Below, piece by piece: positions 35,839 to 44,521 of a stretch of DNA of 64,000 nt (position 1 is its first letter; each line of letters opens with the position of its first letter). The stretch is from positions 172,861 through 236,860 of the forward strand of contig NZ_FNIB01000008.1 of assembly GCF_900103805.1 (NCBI RefSeq). The letters are read 5' to 3'. The translations under genes were made by a program, and so were the position numbers. The notes beneath the pieces were generated by a model. It saw only the letters and a list, made by a program, of their open reading frames with translations. It searched no databases and was not told the DNA's origin. Origin of the DNA: Cryobacterium flavum (lineage in GTDB: Bacteria > Actinomycetota > Actinomycetes > Actinomycetales > Microbacteriaceae).

Positions 35839-36867
35839 TTAAACTGCGGCTGCGACCGGCTGAAGCGCCGGCAGATCGACGACGCGCCGGATGGCGGCCG
35901 CAATGGTGGCCTTTGTCGGGTACATCTGCTTTTCGAGCGAGGGGCTAAAGGGAATTTGCATGTCCGGTGCCGTAACACGAACGATCGGGGCTTTAAGCGA
36001 ATCAAAGATTTCTTCCGCGACGAGCGCACTGATCTCTGCCGCTGCACCGCAGGTACGGTGCGCCGGCTCGGCTACGACCAGGCGACCTGTCTTTGCCACC
36101 GACCGCAAAATGGCATCACGGTCGAGTGGAACGAGCGTTCGTGGATCAATGACCTCAACGGACACTCCTTCCTTTGCGAGTTCTTCCGCTGCAGCCACTG
36201 CCTCCGGCACGGAGCTCGAGATAGCGACGACGGTGACATCCGTTCCTACTCGCGCCGTGCGTGCGACGCCAAGCGGAACCCAAAACTCGTTCTCGTCTAC
36301 ATCCTCTTTCGAGCTCCACAGGAGGCAGGCCTCGAAGCTGAGGATCGGGTCGTCGGAATCGACCGCGGAGCGGAGCAGCCCTTTTGCGTCTGCGGGCGTG
36401 GCGGGGGCAATGATCTTCAGGCCGGGGACGTTCATGAACATCGGATACGGACGGTCCGAGTGGTGCGCGCCGGTGTTCAGTCCATAGAACATGGCGGAGC
36501 GGAAGACCACGGGCATCGAGGCCTGGCCGCCGAACATGTACCGGTTTTTCGCCACTTGGTTCACGAACTGGTCCATGGCCATGTAGAGGAAGCTCGAGTA
36601 GGAGAGGTCGACTATCGGGCGTAGCCCGGTCATCGCAGCACCAGCGGCCGCGCCGACTATGCCCTCCTCGGAGATCGGGGTGTTGCGAATGCGGTTCTTG
36701 CCGTACCGCTGAAGAAAATCACCCTTGTCACTGCGGGATTTGCCGCCACCGGTAGTGCCATAAACATTGGCTTCGACGTCTTCGCCGATGATAATGACAC
36801 GCTCGTCGGCGTCCATGGCCTCGCGCTGGGCTGCGCCGATGGCACCCAAATAGCTCATCACAGTCAT
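35839..36867 (-). CDS. Thiamine-dependent 2-oxo acid / acetoin dehydrogenase E1 beta subunit
   Basis: A 342-residue transketolase-like pyrimidine-binding plus C-terminal domain protein: 'IIIGEDVEANVYGTTGGGKS', 'RNTPISEEGIVGAAAGAAM', 'FRSAMFYGLNTGAHHSDRPY', then the C-terminal domain 'VIDPRTLVPLDRDAI' and 'VVAEPAHRTCGAAAEI'. Its start overlaps the E1-alpha stop by 4 bp. It pairs with the alpha subunit to decarboxylate or cleave a 2-oxo acid or acetoin-like compound using thiamine diphosphate. Sequence features are of the AcoB/PdhB class; substrate not determined. Confidence 0.87.
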   Translation of the reverse strand: MTVMSYLGAIGAAQREAMDADERVIIIGEDVEANVYGTTGGGKSRSDKGDFLQRYGKNRIRNTPISEEGIVGAAAGAAMTGLRPIVDLSYSSFLYMAMDQFVNQVAKNRYMFGGQASMPVVFRSAMFYGLNTGAHHSDRPYPMFMNVPGLKIIAPATPADAKGLLRSAVDSDDPILSFEACLLWSSKEDVDENEFWVPLGVARTARVGTDVTVVAISSSVPEAVAAAEELAKEGVSVEVIDPRTLVPLDRDAILRSVAKTGRLVVAEPAHRTCGAAAEISALVAEEIFDSLKAPIVRVTAPDMQIPFSPSLEKQMYPTKATIAAAIRRVVDLPALQPVAAAV

Positions 36868-37847
36868 GCTGCGGACTCCTTGTCGGTGTAGAGGTCGTCG
36901 AAGGCGACCGAAAGATCGGGGTAAGGACTCGCGTCCGAGAATGCGACAGCCGCATCAACCTCGGCGAGCGCAGTGGCTTCGAGGCCATCGAGCTCATCGT
37001 CAGAGAATCCCTGCGACGCCAGATAGTGGCGAAAGAGCATGATCGGATCTTTTTTCAGCCAGGCCTCGCGCTCATCGGCGTTCCGGTAGTCCGTGCCGAG
37101 TCTCAGCCCTTCGGAGTGTTCGTTGTACCGGTAGGTCATGACCTCCACCAGTGTGGGGCCGTCCCCGGCGCGCGCCCGTGCCACCGCTTCGGAGACCGCG
37201 TCGTAGACAGCCAGAACGTCTTGTCCTTCTTCAACTCTGATTCCGGGCATCCCGAATCCAGCGGCACGCTCGGAAATGATGCCCGATGTCACGGTGTGAG
37301 CCGGGGTGCTCAACGCGTACTGGTTGTTTTCGCACAGAAAGATCATCGGGAGGTCCCAGACGCCGGCCATGTTCATCGACTCGTAGAGGACACCCTGATT
37401 GGCGGCTCCATCGCCGAAGAAGGCGAGCGCTACTTTGCCGTTGTTCAGCACCTTCGACGAGAGGGCTGCTCCATTGGCGATCGGGATGGAGGACCCCACG
37501 ATGCCGGACTCGCCGAGGCTCCCGACCGCGAAGTCAGCGAGGTGCAGGGAACCGCCCTTACCTTTGCAGACGCCCGTCGCCTTGCCGACAAGCTCAGCCA
37601 TGAGCGGGCCGAGCGGTGAGCCTTTTCCGATGGGGTGTCCGTGGCTGCGGTGGTTTCCACTCATGTAATCACCCGCGCCAAGGGCCATAGTGGCGCCGAC
37701 GACCTGCGCTTCTTGCCCAATGCTGGTGTGAACCGTGCCGGGAATGTGGCCTCGTTTCACCATCTTGGACGCGCGTTCATCGAACGCTCGGATTCTCAAC
37801 ATTCGCAGCTGCATCTCACGCAGGGTATCGCGTGTCAGTTCGGCCAT
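36864..37847 (-). CDS. Thiamine-dependent 2-oxo acid / acetoin dehydrogenase E1 alpha subunit
   Basis: A 327-residue AcoA/PdhA-type protein with 'HTSIGQEAQVVGATMALGAG', 'HRSHGHPIGKG', 'KGKGGSLHLADF', and the thiamine-diphosphate motif 'FFGDGAANQGVLYESMNMAG...' ending near 'LPMIFLCENNQYALSTP'. ATG 37847 is chosen: AAAGGCGG lies upstream and the family N-terminus 'MAELTRDTLREMQLRMLRI' follows. An in-frame start at 37901 would overlap a palindromic site. It forms E1 with the next gene's product. Confidence 0.88.
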   Translation of the reverse strand: MAELTRDTLREMQLRMLRIRAFDERASKMVKRGHIPGTVHTSIGQEAQVVGATMALGAGDYMSGNHRSHGHPIGKGSPLGPLMAELVGKATGVCKGKGGSLHLADFAVGSLGESGIVGSSIPIANGAALSSKVLNNGKVALAFFGDGAANQGVLYESMNMAGVWDLPMIFLCENNQYALSTPAHTVTSGIISERAAGFGMPGIRVEEGQDVLAVYDAVSEAVARARAGDGPTLVEVMTYRYNEHSEGLRLGTDYRNADEREAWLKKDPIMLFRHYLASQGFSDDELDGLEATALAEVDAAVAFSDASPYPDLSVAFDDLYTDKESAA

Positions 37848-37884
37848 TGGGAACCGCCTTTCTTTCGACGTCTTCGTCTGCGTT

Positions 37885-37906
37885 CGCGAGTGAATATTCA
37901 TTCGCG
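37885..37906 (-). promoter_or_regulatory. Near-perfect 22-bp palindrome upstream of the E1-alpha gene
   Basis: Arms CGCGA and TCGCG flank a perfect TGAATATTCA centre, with one mismatched pair (G/T) between arm and centre on each side. It lies in the 74-bp gap between the HAD phosphatase and E1-alpha genes, the only sizeable gap in the middle of the operon. It could be an internal operator or promoter element. Confidence 0.45.
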
Positions 37907-37921
37907 TTGTGAAACTCTATG

Positions 37922-38854
37922 CTACGCATTTCTGTGTCCCACTGCAAGCGACACGGATGGGACATCCGACCAACCAAGTTCATGCCGTATCGCCACCGGA
38001 ATGACGTGGTCCACTCGGTCGAGAATGTAGGTGGGCTGGTCCGCTGCAGCGGTGCGCGCCACCGAGTCGAGGTCGGCGTCTCCGGTGAGAACAAGCGCGG
38101 AATCCATCCGGGCATCCACGGCCATTTTCACGTCCGTGTACAGGCGATCGCCCGTCATGAGGCATTGCTCTGGCCGCAGCCCAAGGCTTGCCATCACCGT
38201 TTCAAGCATGATCACGCTAGGCTTCCCTGCGTTAGCGACGCAGGGCACACCGGTGCACGCCTCGATCGCAGCGACAATCGCCGCCGCGTCAGGCTCACCG
38301 CGGCCGCCCGGAAACGGACAATAGCGATCAAGGTTGGTCGCCACCAGAATCGCATCCCGCTTCCACAAAGCGTCAAATGCTATTTGGAGCTTGGAATAGT
38401 CGAAACCTCGGTCATAGCTCGCCAAGACGATCTCTATCTCGTCGGGGTTCGACGACGTAGGGATGCCCGCATCCCGCAGTGCCGTAATGAGCGGTTGTTC
38501 AGCGATCGGATAGACCGTTTTACCGGGGTGTTCGCGACTAAGCCAAGCGACCATGCTCACCACTGAATTGACAACTTCCTCGGGTGCAACCTGGATGCCG
38601 AGTTTCGTGAGCTTAGAGACGTACATTGCCCGGTCGAGAGTTGGGTTGTTTGAGAGAAACACCACCCGACGTTTCGTCTCGCGGAGGTGCGCAAGGAGCT
38701 GGAGCGCTCCTGGAAGAAGTTCCTCACCGAGATAAATGGTGCCGTCCAAGTCGAACAGGTAGGCGTCGTAGACCCGTTCGGGCAGCGCCCGTGGTGTGGC
38801 CTTCCCGGTCGGCGCCGAGGGCAGGCCCGTGCTGGTAACGGTCGTTTCACTCAC
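37922..38854 (-). CDS. HAD-superfamily phosphatase, NagD/AraL-like
   Basis: A 310-residue class IIA HAD hydrolase. Motif I 'YLFDLDGTIYLGEELLPGA' (nucleophile Asp), motif II 'VVFLSNNPTLDR', a C2 cap between about residues 100 and 215, and motif IV 'LMTGDRLYTDVKMAVDARM'. The first ~25 residues are a non-conserved extension. It overlaps the FGGY kinase gene by 4 bp. Relatives (AraL, NagD, phosphoglycolate phosphatases) dephosphorylate sugar phosphates or remove toxic side products. Co-occurrence with an AraM-like gene mirrors the Bacillus arabinose operon, where araL and araM are neighbours. Confidence 0.85.
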   Translation of the reverse strand: MSETTVTSTGLPSAPTGKATPRALPERVYDAYLFDLDGTIYLGEELLPGALQLLAHLRETKRRVVFLSNNPTLDRAMYVSKLTKLGIQVAPEEVVNSVVSMVAWLSREHPGKTVYPIAEQPLITALRDAGIPTSSNPDEIEIVLASYDRGFDYSKLQIAFDALWKRDAILVATNLDRYCPFPGGRGEPDAAAIVAAIEACTGVPCVANAGKPSVIMLETVMASLGLRPEQCLMTGDRLYTDVKMAVDARMDSALVLTGDADLDSVARTAAADQPTYILDRVDHVIPVAIRHELGWSDVPSVSLAVGHRNA

Positions 38855-40356
38855 GCGATCACTTCGATTCGGTCGTGGAAAAAGGAGCGGAACGCGGGGT
38901 AGATCGCCGCGTAGCGGCGATACAGCACTTCGTAGTCATCGGCAGCTTTCGGGTCGGGTTCATATCGGACCTCGGTGGCACTCATGGCCTCGGACGCGTG
39001 GCCAATGCTGGGAAAAAGTCCCGCCCCGAAGGCCGCGAGCATGCCCGCGCCTAGGCAGGTTGTTTCCCTTTGGCGCGACAATACAATGGGCCGGCGCAGA
39101 ACATCCGCGATGATCTGGCACCACAGCGGGCATTGCGACCCTCCACCCATGGCTACAAATTCTTCCACGGTGTCCCCCGTTGCCTGCTCGACCTGGTCCT
39201 GACTCAGCCGCAATTCGAAAGCAACGCCCTCAAGCACGGCGCGATAGATATGGGCGCGATGGTGCACGCCCTGAAGACCCACCATGATGCCGCGGGCCTC
39301 ATGGTCCCAGTACGGCGTGAGAGCGCCGTTCCAGTAGGGAACAACATAAAGGCCGTCACTGCCCCGAGGCACCACCGAGGCTTCGACCTCGAGGGTGGCC
39401 TCGACCCCGCCGCGAAACTTCTCCGAGGCGTGAGTGAACGTATCGATGAACCAGGAGATCATGTACGTGCCCGCCCCCACGAAGGTTTCGTACGCGAAGC
39501 TGCCCGGAATCGTACCCATCATCGCTCGATACGCCCTGTCGGGCTGGTACTTAGAGGAGTAGGTGCCCGAGATCAGGCCCGTGCCGATATTGAGGTACGC
39601 CCGCCCCGGTTCCGCGACCCCCGCCCCGAGCCCGGCGCACTGTCCGTCACCGGCTCCCGCGACGATGAGCGTGCCAGGGAGCAGGCCAAGAAGCTCGGCG
39701 GCATCGATCGTGAGGCCACCGATAACGTCTCCGGGAGCATACAGGGCCGACAATTGCGAGTGGTCGAGACCGAGGTTCGTCAGGACAGCTGCGTCATAGT
39801 CGCCGGTTCGAATATCGATGAGGCCGGTGGGGTCCATGCTTGCCGTTGAGGTTGCCCAGCGGCCAGTCATGCGGTGCACTAGATAGCCATGCACCTCGAC
39901 GACGTGCGCCGTACGGCGCAAAACCTCGGGTTCATGCTCGGCCAACCAGAGCAGTTTGTAGTACGAAACGGTCGTGTTCGGCGGCTTCCCGGTGCGGTCG
40001 TGCACATCGGCCGAACCAAACTGGTCCACCTGCTCACCGGCCCTGGAATCGAGCCAGAGCATCGCCGGTCGCACAGCTTCGCCGTCGTCGTCGAGGCACA
40101 CGAAACTCTCGCGCTGGTGCGTTACGGTCAGGGAAACCACACGGCTGACGTCGAGGCCTTCGACGGCACTGCGCACCGCGCTTTGCATAGCTGTCCACCA
40201 TTGGCGCGGATCTTGTTCGCCGCGCCCCGGCGCGGGGATATTCAAATCAAGCTCGGCCCGCCCACTGGCAACCTCGGTGCCATCCGCGTTCCAGACACTC
40301 GCTTTGGCGCCGGTGGTTGAGCAGTCCACCGCAATGACCACGCGATCATCTCTCAT
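38851..40356 (-). CDS. FGGY-family carbohydrate kinase, XylB-like
   Basis: A 501-residue kinase: 'VIAVDCSTTGAKASVWNADG' phosphate-1 loop, 'VTHQRESFVCLDDDG', 'AMLWLDSRAGEQ', 'VAGAGDGQCAGLGAGV' (catalytic Asp region), 'NIGTGLISGTYSSKY' and 'EFVAMGGGSQCPLWCQIIAD'. It overlaps both neighbours by 4 bp. Sequence relationship to xylulokinase-type enzymes suggests a ketose or polyol substrate distinct from that of the GlpK-like kinase at 32256. The two kinases may act on different substrates or at different steps of one route. Confidence 0.85.
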   Translation of the reverse strand: MRDDRVVIAVDCSTTGAKASVWNADGTEVASGRAELDLNIPAPGRGEQDPRQWWTAMQSAVRSAVEGLDVSRVVSLTVTHQRESFVCLDDDGEAVRPAMLWLDSRAGEQVDQFGSADVHDRTGKPPNTTVSYYKLLWLAEHEPEVLRRTAHVVEVHGYLVHRMTGRWATSTASMDPTGLIDIRTGDYDAAVLTNLGLDHSQLSALYAPGDVIGGLTIDAAELLGLLPGTLIVAGAGDGQCAGLGAGVAEPGRAYLNIGTGLISGTYSSKYQPDRAYRAMMGTIPGSFAYETFVGAGTYMISWFIDTFTHASEKFRGGVEATLEVEASVVPRGSDGLYVVPYWNGALTPYWDHEARGIMVGLQGVHHRAHIYRAVLEGVAFELRLSQDQVEQATGDTVEEFVAMGGGSQCPLWCQIIADVLRRPIVLSRQRETTCLGAGMLAAFGAGLFPSIGHASEAMSATEVRYEPDPKAADDYEVLYRRYAAIYPAFRSFFHDRIEVIA

Positions 40357-41795
40357 GACGTCGGCTCACTCTCTGCTTGAAAGGCCTGCTCGATCACCAC
40401 GTCCACATCGGCCGGCGTCCACCAACCAAGAAGGAAGAGCAGGTCGATGACCGTGAACCGGTCGCGCATGAACAGACAGTTCGCGACAGCCCACCGCCAG
40501 ATTTCCGGGGTGACCCAGTCGACAAGGTCGCCCGGGGTGGTGGGTGAGCCCGCGGCGAGCAGACCGGCCGATAATGACGCGGGCGTGGGGACGGCGGCAG
40601 CGATAGCGACACCATCGGAGATCGCGTTGGCGACGAGGCCCTTCATACGCTCGGGGTCGGCGTTCCACGCCTTGATCTTGCGGGCATAATCGGACCAGCA
40701 TTCCTCACCGCGACCGCCGGTCTCGTCGCACACATCGAACGCTCGCTTCACCTGCTGTTCGAGGTCGTTCGCTGACGGGAAACGGAGGGTGAACTCACCC
40801 GCGGCGACCCGGCGGCGCAATAGATCCCACGCTGCGGACGCAATCTGAGTCGCAACGCCAACCTGAGCTCCATGGAGGCCTGTCGGCAGGTTGTGGGCGG
40901 CGGCATACATGTCGAGCATGTGCGAAACGACGTGCTCAACACCGGAGAGGCACGCCGTGGTACCCGCAATCCCTGTGCCCATTCCGCGGATGGCGAGCAT
41001 TCGGGTGAGGTCAAGCACTGCTCCGGGCGCACCCTCGGCGAGACCGTCTGCCCACGTGGCGGGGTCACCAGCGAACTCGAGCAGGAAATCCCGCGGGGTC
41101 AGCCGAAAACTGGTGTCGAAGCCCAGGCGGTTGGCGAGTTCCCAGTCGGCAGGAGCGGTGTACAGCGAGAGCACCTCACCGAAACCGGCAGTGTTCATGG
41201 CAACGGGAGCGTCTGCGATCGTCTTCGTGTCGGCGAGCACTACGTCGGGCCACCGGGAGGGGATAGTGCGCTTTACCCCGTTGCGCAAGACTACCGAGAC
41301 GTTGTCGGTAAAGCCGTCGACGGATGCTGCGGTCTGCACGATCACGAGCGGAATTCCACCTTGGCGGTCGGTGGCGACCTTTCCAATGTCGGAAATCGTG
41401 CCGCTACCGATCGCAACGGCGCAGTCATATCCTTCAATGGCAGCCGTCGCAGTTTCGAGTGCGTCTTCGTCGGCGTGCAGCTGTCCCGCGTGGCCGAGAA
41501 CGACAATCTGCACCGCGAACGCCTCGGCAAGGAGTTCGCACAGTTGCTGTTTCAGGTCGCGGCCGTCGCGCAGGATGGTCGTCTCGTCGACGAGAACGAC
41601 TACTCGGGGCACCTCCGTCGATCCGTCGGCTACCAAGCCTTTCACCGCTGGGACCAAGCCGAAGCTTGCTTCGGGCGAAATCACCAGGGAGCGGATGCCG
41701 AGTGGCACCAGTTCGACCGCGTCGGGTGTTGAGGCGATGACCGCGCGGATCGCGTCAAGGTCGGTGGGATCGGTGATTGTGGCGAATGCACTCAT
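40353..41795 (-). CDS. AraM/EgsA-like sn-glycerol-1-phosphate dehydrogenase family protein
   Basis: A 480-residue iron-containing-alcohol-dehydrogenase-like protein of the G1P dehydrogenase class. It has 'AVAIGSGTISDIGKVATD' (NAD-binding), 'VQTAASVDGFTDNVSVVLRN' (substrate region), 'CLSGVEHVVSHMLDM' (metal His) and 'PTGLHGAQVGVATQIAS' (metal His), with a C-terminal extension. In Bacillus AraM reduces DHAP to glycerol 1-phosphate; in a catabolic operon it could run in reverse on a polyol phosphate. Overlaps of 3-4 bp with the permease and kinase genes show tight coupling. Confidence 0.83.
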   Translation of the reverse strand: MSAFATITDPTDLDAIRAVIASTPDAVELVPLGIRSLVISPEASFGLVPAVKGLVADGSTEVPRVVVLVDETTILRDGRDLKQQLCELLAEAFAVQIVVLGHAGQLHADEDALETATAAIEGYDCAVAIGSGTISDIGKVATDRQGGIPLVIVQTAASVDGFTDNVSVVLRNGVKRTIPSRWPDVVLADTKTIADAPVAMNTAGFGEVLSLYTAPADWELANRLGFDTSFRLTPRDFLLEFAGDPATWADGLAEGAPGAVLDLTRMLAIRGMGTGIAGTTACLSGVEHVVSHMLDMYAAAHNLPTGLHGAQVGVATQIASAAWDLLRRRVAAGEFTLRFPSANDLEQQVKRAFDVCDETGGRGEECWSDYARKIKAWNADPERMKGLVANAISDGVAIAAAVPTPASLSAGLLAAGSPTTPGDLVDWVTPEIWRWAVANCLFMRDRFTVIDLLFLLGWWTPADVDVVIEQAFQAESEPTS

Positions 41796-42829
41796 GTGTG
41801 TCTCCTGCTCGACTTTCGGTCAGTGAGTACCGCGGCGGCGATAACGGCGCCAATAACCACGGGCTGGAGGTTTGCGGAGACATTCAGCAGCGACATTCCG
41901 TTATTCAGGACGCCGATGATGAGGAGTCCGACGAACGTGCCAAGGAGGCTGCCCGAGCCGCCAGCGAGACTGGCACCGCCGATGACCACTACGGCAATCA
42001 CGTTTAGAAGGTCAGCAGCGCCGGCGGTGGGCTGAGCGGAGTCCAATCGTGATGTGACGAGGAGACCGGCTACTGCGGCTAGTATTCCGGCGATGGTATA
42101 TACCAAAATTTTGGCGCGGCGTACGGGAAGTCCGGACAGGCGGGCTACTTCCTCGTTTCCGCCGATCGCATAGAGCGCACGGCCCGACGGCCTGAACTTG
42201 AGCCAGAATGCCGCAATGGCGAATATCGCGACGAGAATAACGCCCTCAATAGGAATGCCGAGAAGGCTCGTCGCTGTGATCGCAACGAACCAGTCAGGGA
42301 ACCCCGTTATTGGGTTGCCATTTGTAATGAACAACGCGAGACCCGCCGCTGCCGACATAGTCGCCAGCGTGGCAATGAACGGTTGCAGTTTGCCGTAAGC
42401 GGTAAGGATGCCGTTAATGAGGCCGACAAGGGCCCCCACGAGAAGGCCCGCGACCAGAGCGACCTCGAAAGGCCACCCGGCCATTTTGTACATCGCGGCC
42501 ATGGACATGGAGCTGAGCGCCAGCACGGAGCCAACCGACAGGTCGATGCCTCCGAGAAGGATGATCAGTAGCGCTCCGACCGACATGACGCCGACAGCTG
42601 AGACTTGGCTAAGAATATTGAGCAAATTGCGAGGGGTCAGGAAGTACGGGGACAGGAATGAAAGGGCAACGACGATCACGATCAGGCCGATCAGGGGACC
42701 AGGAATCTGACTCATTATCTGTCGGACTCGACTCGTGTTGCCGGACGCAGCCGACCGCGGTGCGATCTCGCTGTGCGCGGGCGTAGAGTCTGGCCGAGGG
42801 GGCGTGACGTTGCGGTCGACTATGGCCAT
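41792..42829 (-). CDS. Sugar-type ABC transporter permease
   Basis: A 345-residue RbsC-family permease with about nine or ten hydrophobic segments. Signature 'LLGGIDLSVGSVLALSSMSM' lies near residue 95 and 'VIGGASLAGGSGSLLGTFVG' near 285. It is the only permease gene of this importer, so it would form a homodimeric channel, as in the classic RbsABC system. It overlaps the AraM-like gene and follows the ATPase gene after 3 bp. Confidence 0.87.
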   Translation of the reverse strand: MAIVDRNVTPPRPDSTPAHSEIAPRSAASGNTSRVRQIMSQIPGPLIGLIVIVVALSFLSPYFLTPRNLLNILSQVSAVGVMSVGALLIILLGGIDLSVGSVLALSSMSMAAMYKMAGWPFEVALVAGLLVGALVGLINGILTAYGKLQPFIATLATMSAAAGLALFITNGNPITGFPDWFVAITATSLLGIPIEGVILVAIFAIAAFWLKFRPSGRALYAIGGNEEVARLSGLPVRRAKILVYTIAGILAAVAGLLVTSRLDSAQPTAGAADLLNVIAVVVIGGASLAGGSGSLLGTFVGLLIIGVLNNGMSLLNVSANLQPVVIGAVIAAAVLTDRKSSRRHT

Positions 42830-42832
42830 GGT

Positions 42833-44443
42833 TCAGTTCTCCTGCATTCTGATCGGCGTTCGGAACTCTTCTTCGCCGTCGATTGGCGACTCGAGTGGGG
42901 CTTCTCTTGGGACGTTGCTAAGCGCAAGGGCCATGACTGCTTCCGGTGTCGCTTCCGCGCGGTCGAGAATCGCACGCTGGCGGCCACCGGACATCACGAG
43001 CACACGGTGAGACAGGCCGAGTACTTCTTCGAGTTCTGATGAGACGACGATGACGCCGACGCCGGTTTCGGCGAGTGCTCTGATGGTCTCGTAGATCGTC
43101 ATCTTCGCTCCGACGTCGACGCCCCTGGTGGGCTCGTCGAGGATGAGAACCTTGGGCTCGTTCACCAGCCACTTCGCCAGCAGCACCTTCTGCTGATTTC
43201 CGCCCGAAAGAGAACCCACGGGAATGTCGAGTCGTCCACGGATGTCCAGGAAGTCTCGCAGTTTGTTCGCGGTCGCCGTCACCTTCTTCTTGGTGATAAT
43301 TCCGGCTGAGCTCAGGCCTTTCTCCCACGGAAGGGTGATGTTTTCGGCGCCGGTACGGTCAAGGTTGAGTCCTTGACCCTTTCGGTCCTCGGGAACCATC
43401 GCGATCCCAGCGTCAATGCCAGACCGTGGGTTTTTGATATAAACGACCTTGCCGCGCACGCTGATCTTTCCGGCGTCGGCTTGATCTGCACCGGCGATGG
43501 TTCGCACGACCTCGGTTCGACCAGCTCCCACGAGACCAGCGAAGCCAAATATTTCTCCGCGACGAACATCGAAGTCGATGCCCTCAAATACTCCGGCCTT
43601 GCTCAATCCCGTGACCGAGAGTGCGATCTCGTCGGTAGCGGGCTTTGGCGCCCGGTGGGAGAAGACAAAATCGCGGCCGACCATTGCCTTGACCATTTCG
43701 TCTTTCGTAATCCCATTTGCTGGCCAATTTCCCACCAACGCGCCATCCCTGAGGCACACAATCGTGTCCGCGACTTCTTTGATCTCTTCGAGGCGGTGGG
43801 AGATGTACACGATTCCCACGCCACGTTGTCTCAACGCTGCGATTTGAGCGAAAACGTGTTGAGTTTCGGACTGACCGAGTGAAGCAGAGGGCTCATCAAA
43901 AATGATGTATTTCGGTTCGCGGGAGAGGGCGCGTGCGATCTCGATTTCCTGCTGCGCCGCGATGGAAAGTCCTGCAACCGGACGGCGCGGGTCAGTCTGT
44001 GAACCGACGAGCTCGAGGTATTCCCTCGCCTCGTCATTGATGCGATTGCGATCGATCAGGCCTCGGCGACGAGGCAGCCGCCCGATAAAGATATTCTCTG
44101 CGACCGACAGCTCCGGAACCATTCGAATCTCTTGATGAATAAGCGCGACGCCATTTTTCAATGCGTCTGACGGCCGAGCTGGTTCGTAAGGAACGCCGTC
44201 GATGGTCATCGAGCCGCCGTTGGCTTCAACTATGCCCGCGATAATCGACGACGTTGTCGACTTTCCGGCCCCGTTCTCGCCGATGAGTCCAACGACGCTT
44301 CCGGGCCGGAGCGTAATATCAACGCCTTTGAGTACGGGAATTCCCCAGTAGCTCTTGGAAAGCCCCGTGCAAATGAGACCCGCAGAATCTCCGTCTGCCT
44401 GGCCGTCGTAAGTTGTTTGTGCAAGTGTCTGTACCACTGTCAT
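42833..44443 (-). CDS. Sugar-type ABC transporter ATP-binding protein
   Basis: A 536-residue RbsA-class tandem ATPase: first domain Walker A 'GENGAGKST' and Walker B 'YIIFDEPSASLGQSE'; second domain degenerate P-loop 'GLVGAGRTE', signature 'LSGGNQQKVLLAK' and 'VLILDEPTRGVD'. The N-terminus carries about 22 extra residues before the conserved region and the C-terminus a 30-residue acidic tail. It energises import of the operon's unknown substrate. Confidence 0.88.
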   Translation of the reverse strand: MTVVQTLAQTTYDGQADGDSAGLICTGLSKSYWGIPVLKGVDITLRPGSVVGLIGENGAGKSTTSSIIAGIVEANGGSMTIDGVPYEPARPSDALKNGVALIHQEIRMVPELSVAENIFIGRLPRRRGLIDRNRINDEAREYLELVGSQTDPRRPVAGLSIAAQQEIEIARALSREPKYIIFDEPSASLGQSETQHVFAQIAALRQRGVGIVYISHRLEEIKEVADTIVCLRDGALVGNWPANGITKDEMVKAMVGRDFVFSHRAPKPATDEIALSVTGLSKAGVFEGIDFDVRRGEIFGFAGLVGAGRTEVVRTIAGADQADAGKISVRGKVVYIKNPRSGIDAGIAMVPEDRKGQGLNLDRTGAENITLPWEKGLSSAGIITKKKVTATANKLRDFLDIRGRLDIPVGSLSGGNQQKVLLAKWLVNEPKVLILDEPTRGVDVGAKMTIYETIRALAETGVGVIVVSSELEEVLGLSHRVLVMSGGRQRAILDRAEATPEAVMALALSNVPREAPLESPIDGEEEFRTPIRMQEN

Positions 44444-44467
44444 CCATTCATCACGATCGGAATAGAA

Positions 44468-44510
44468 CCGGTGGGAGACGGTCTACCGCGGTTTCCACGT
44501 CTCCCACCGG
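44468..44510 (-). terminator. Intercistronic hairpin after the substrate-binding protein gene
   Basis: CCGGTGGGAGACG (44468-44480) and CGTCTCCCACCGG (44498-44510) form a perfect 13-bp stem with a 17-base loop, between the binding-protein gene and the ATPase gene. No U-tract follows. It probably acts as a partial terminator or 3'-end stabiliser that raises the binding protein over the membrane components. Confidence 0.6.
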
Positions 44511-44521
44511 CAGCTGTTCGA

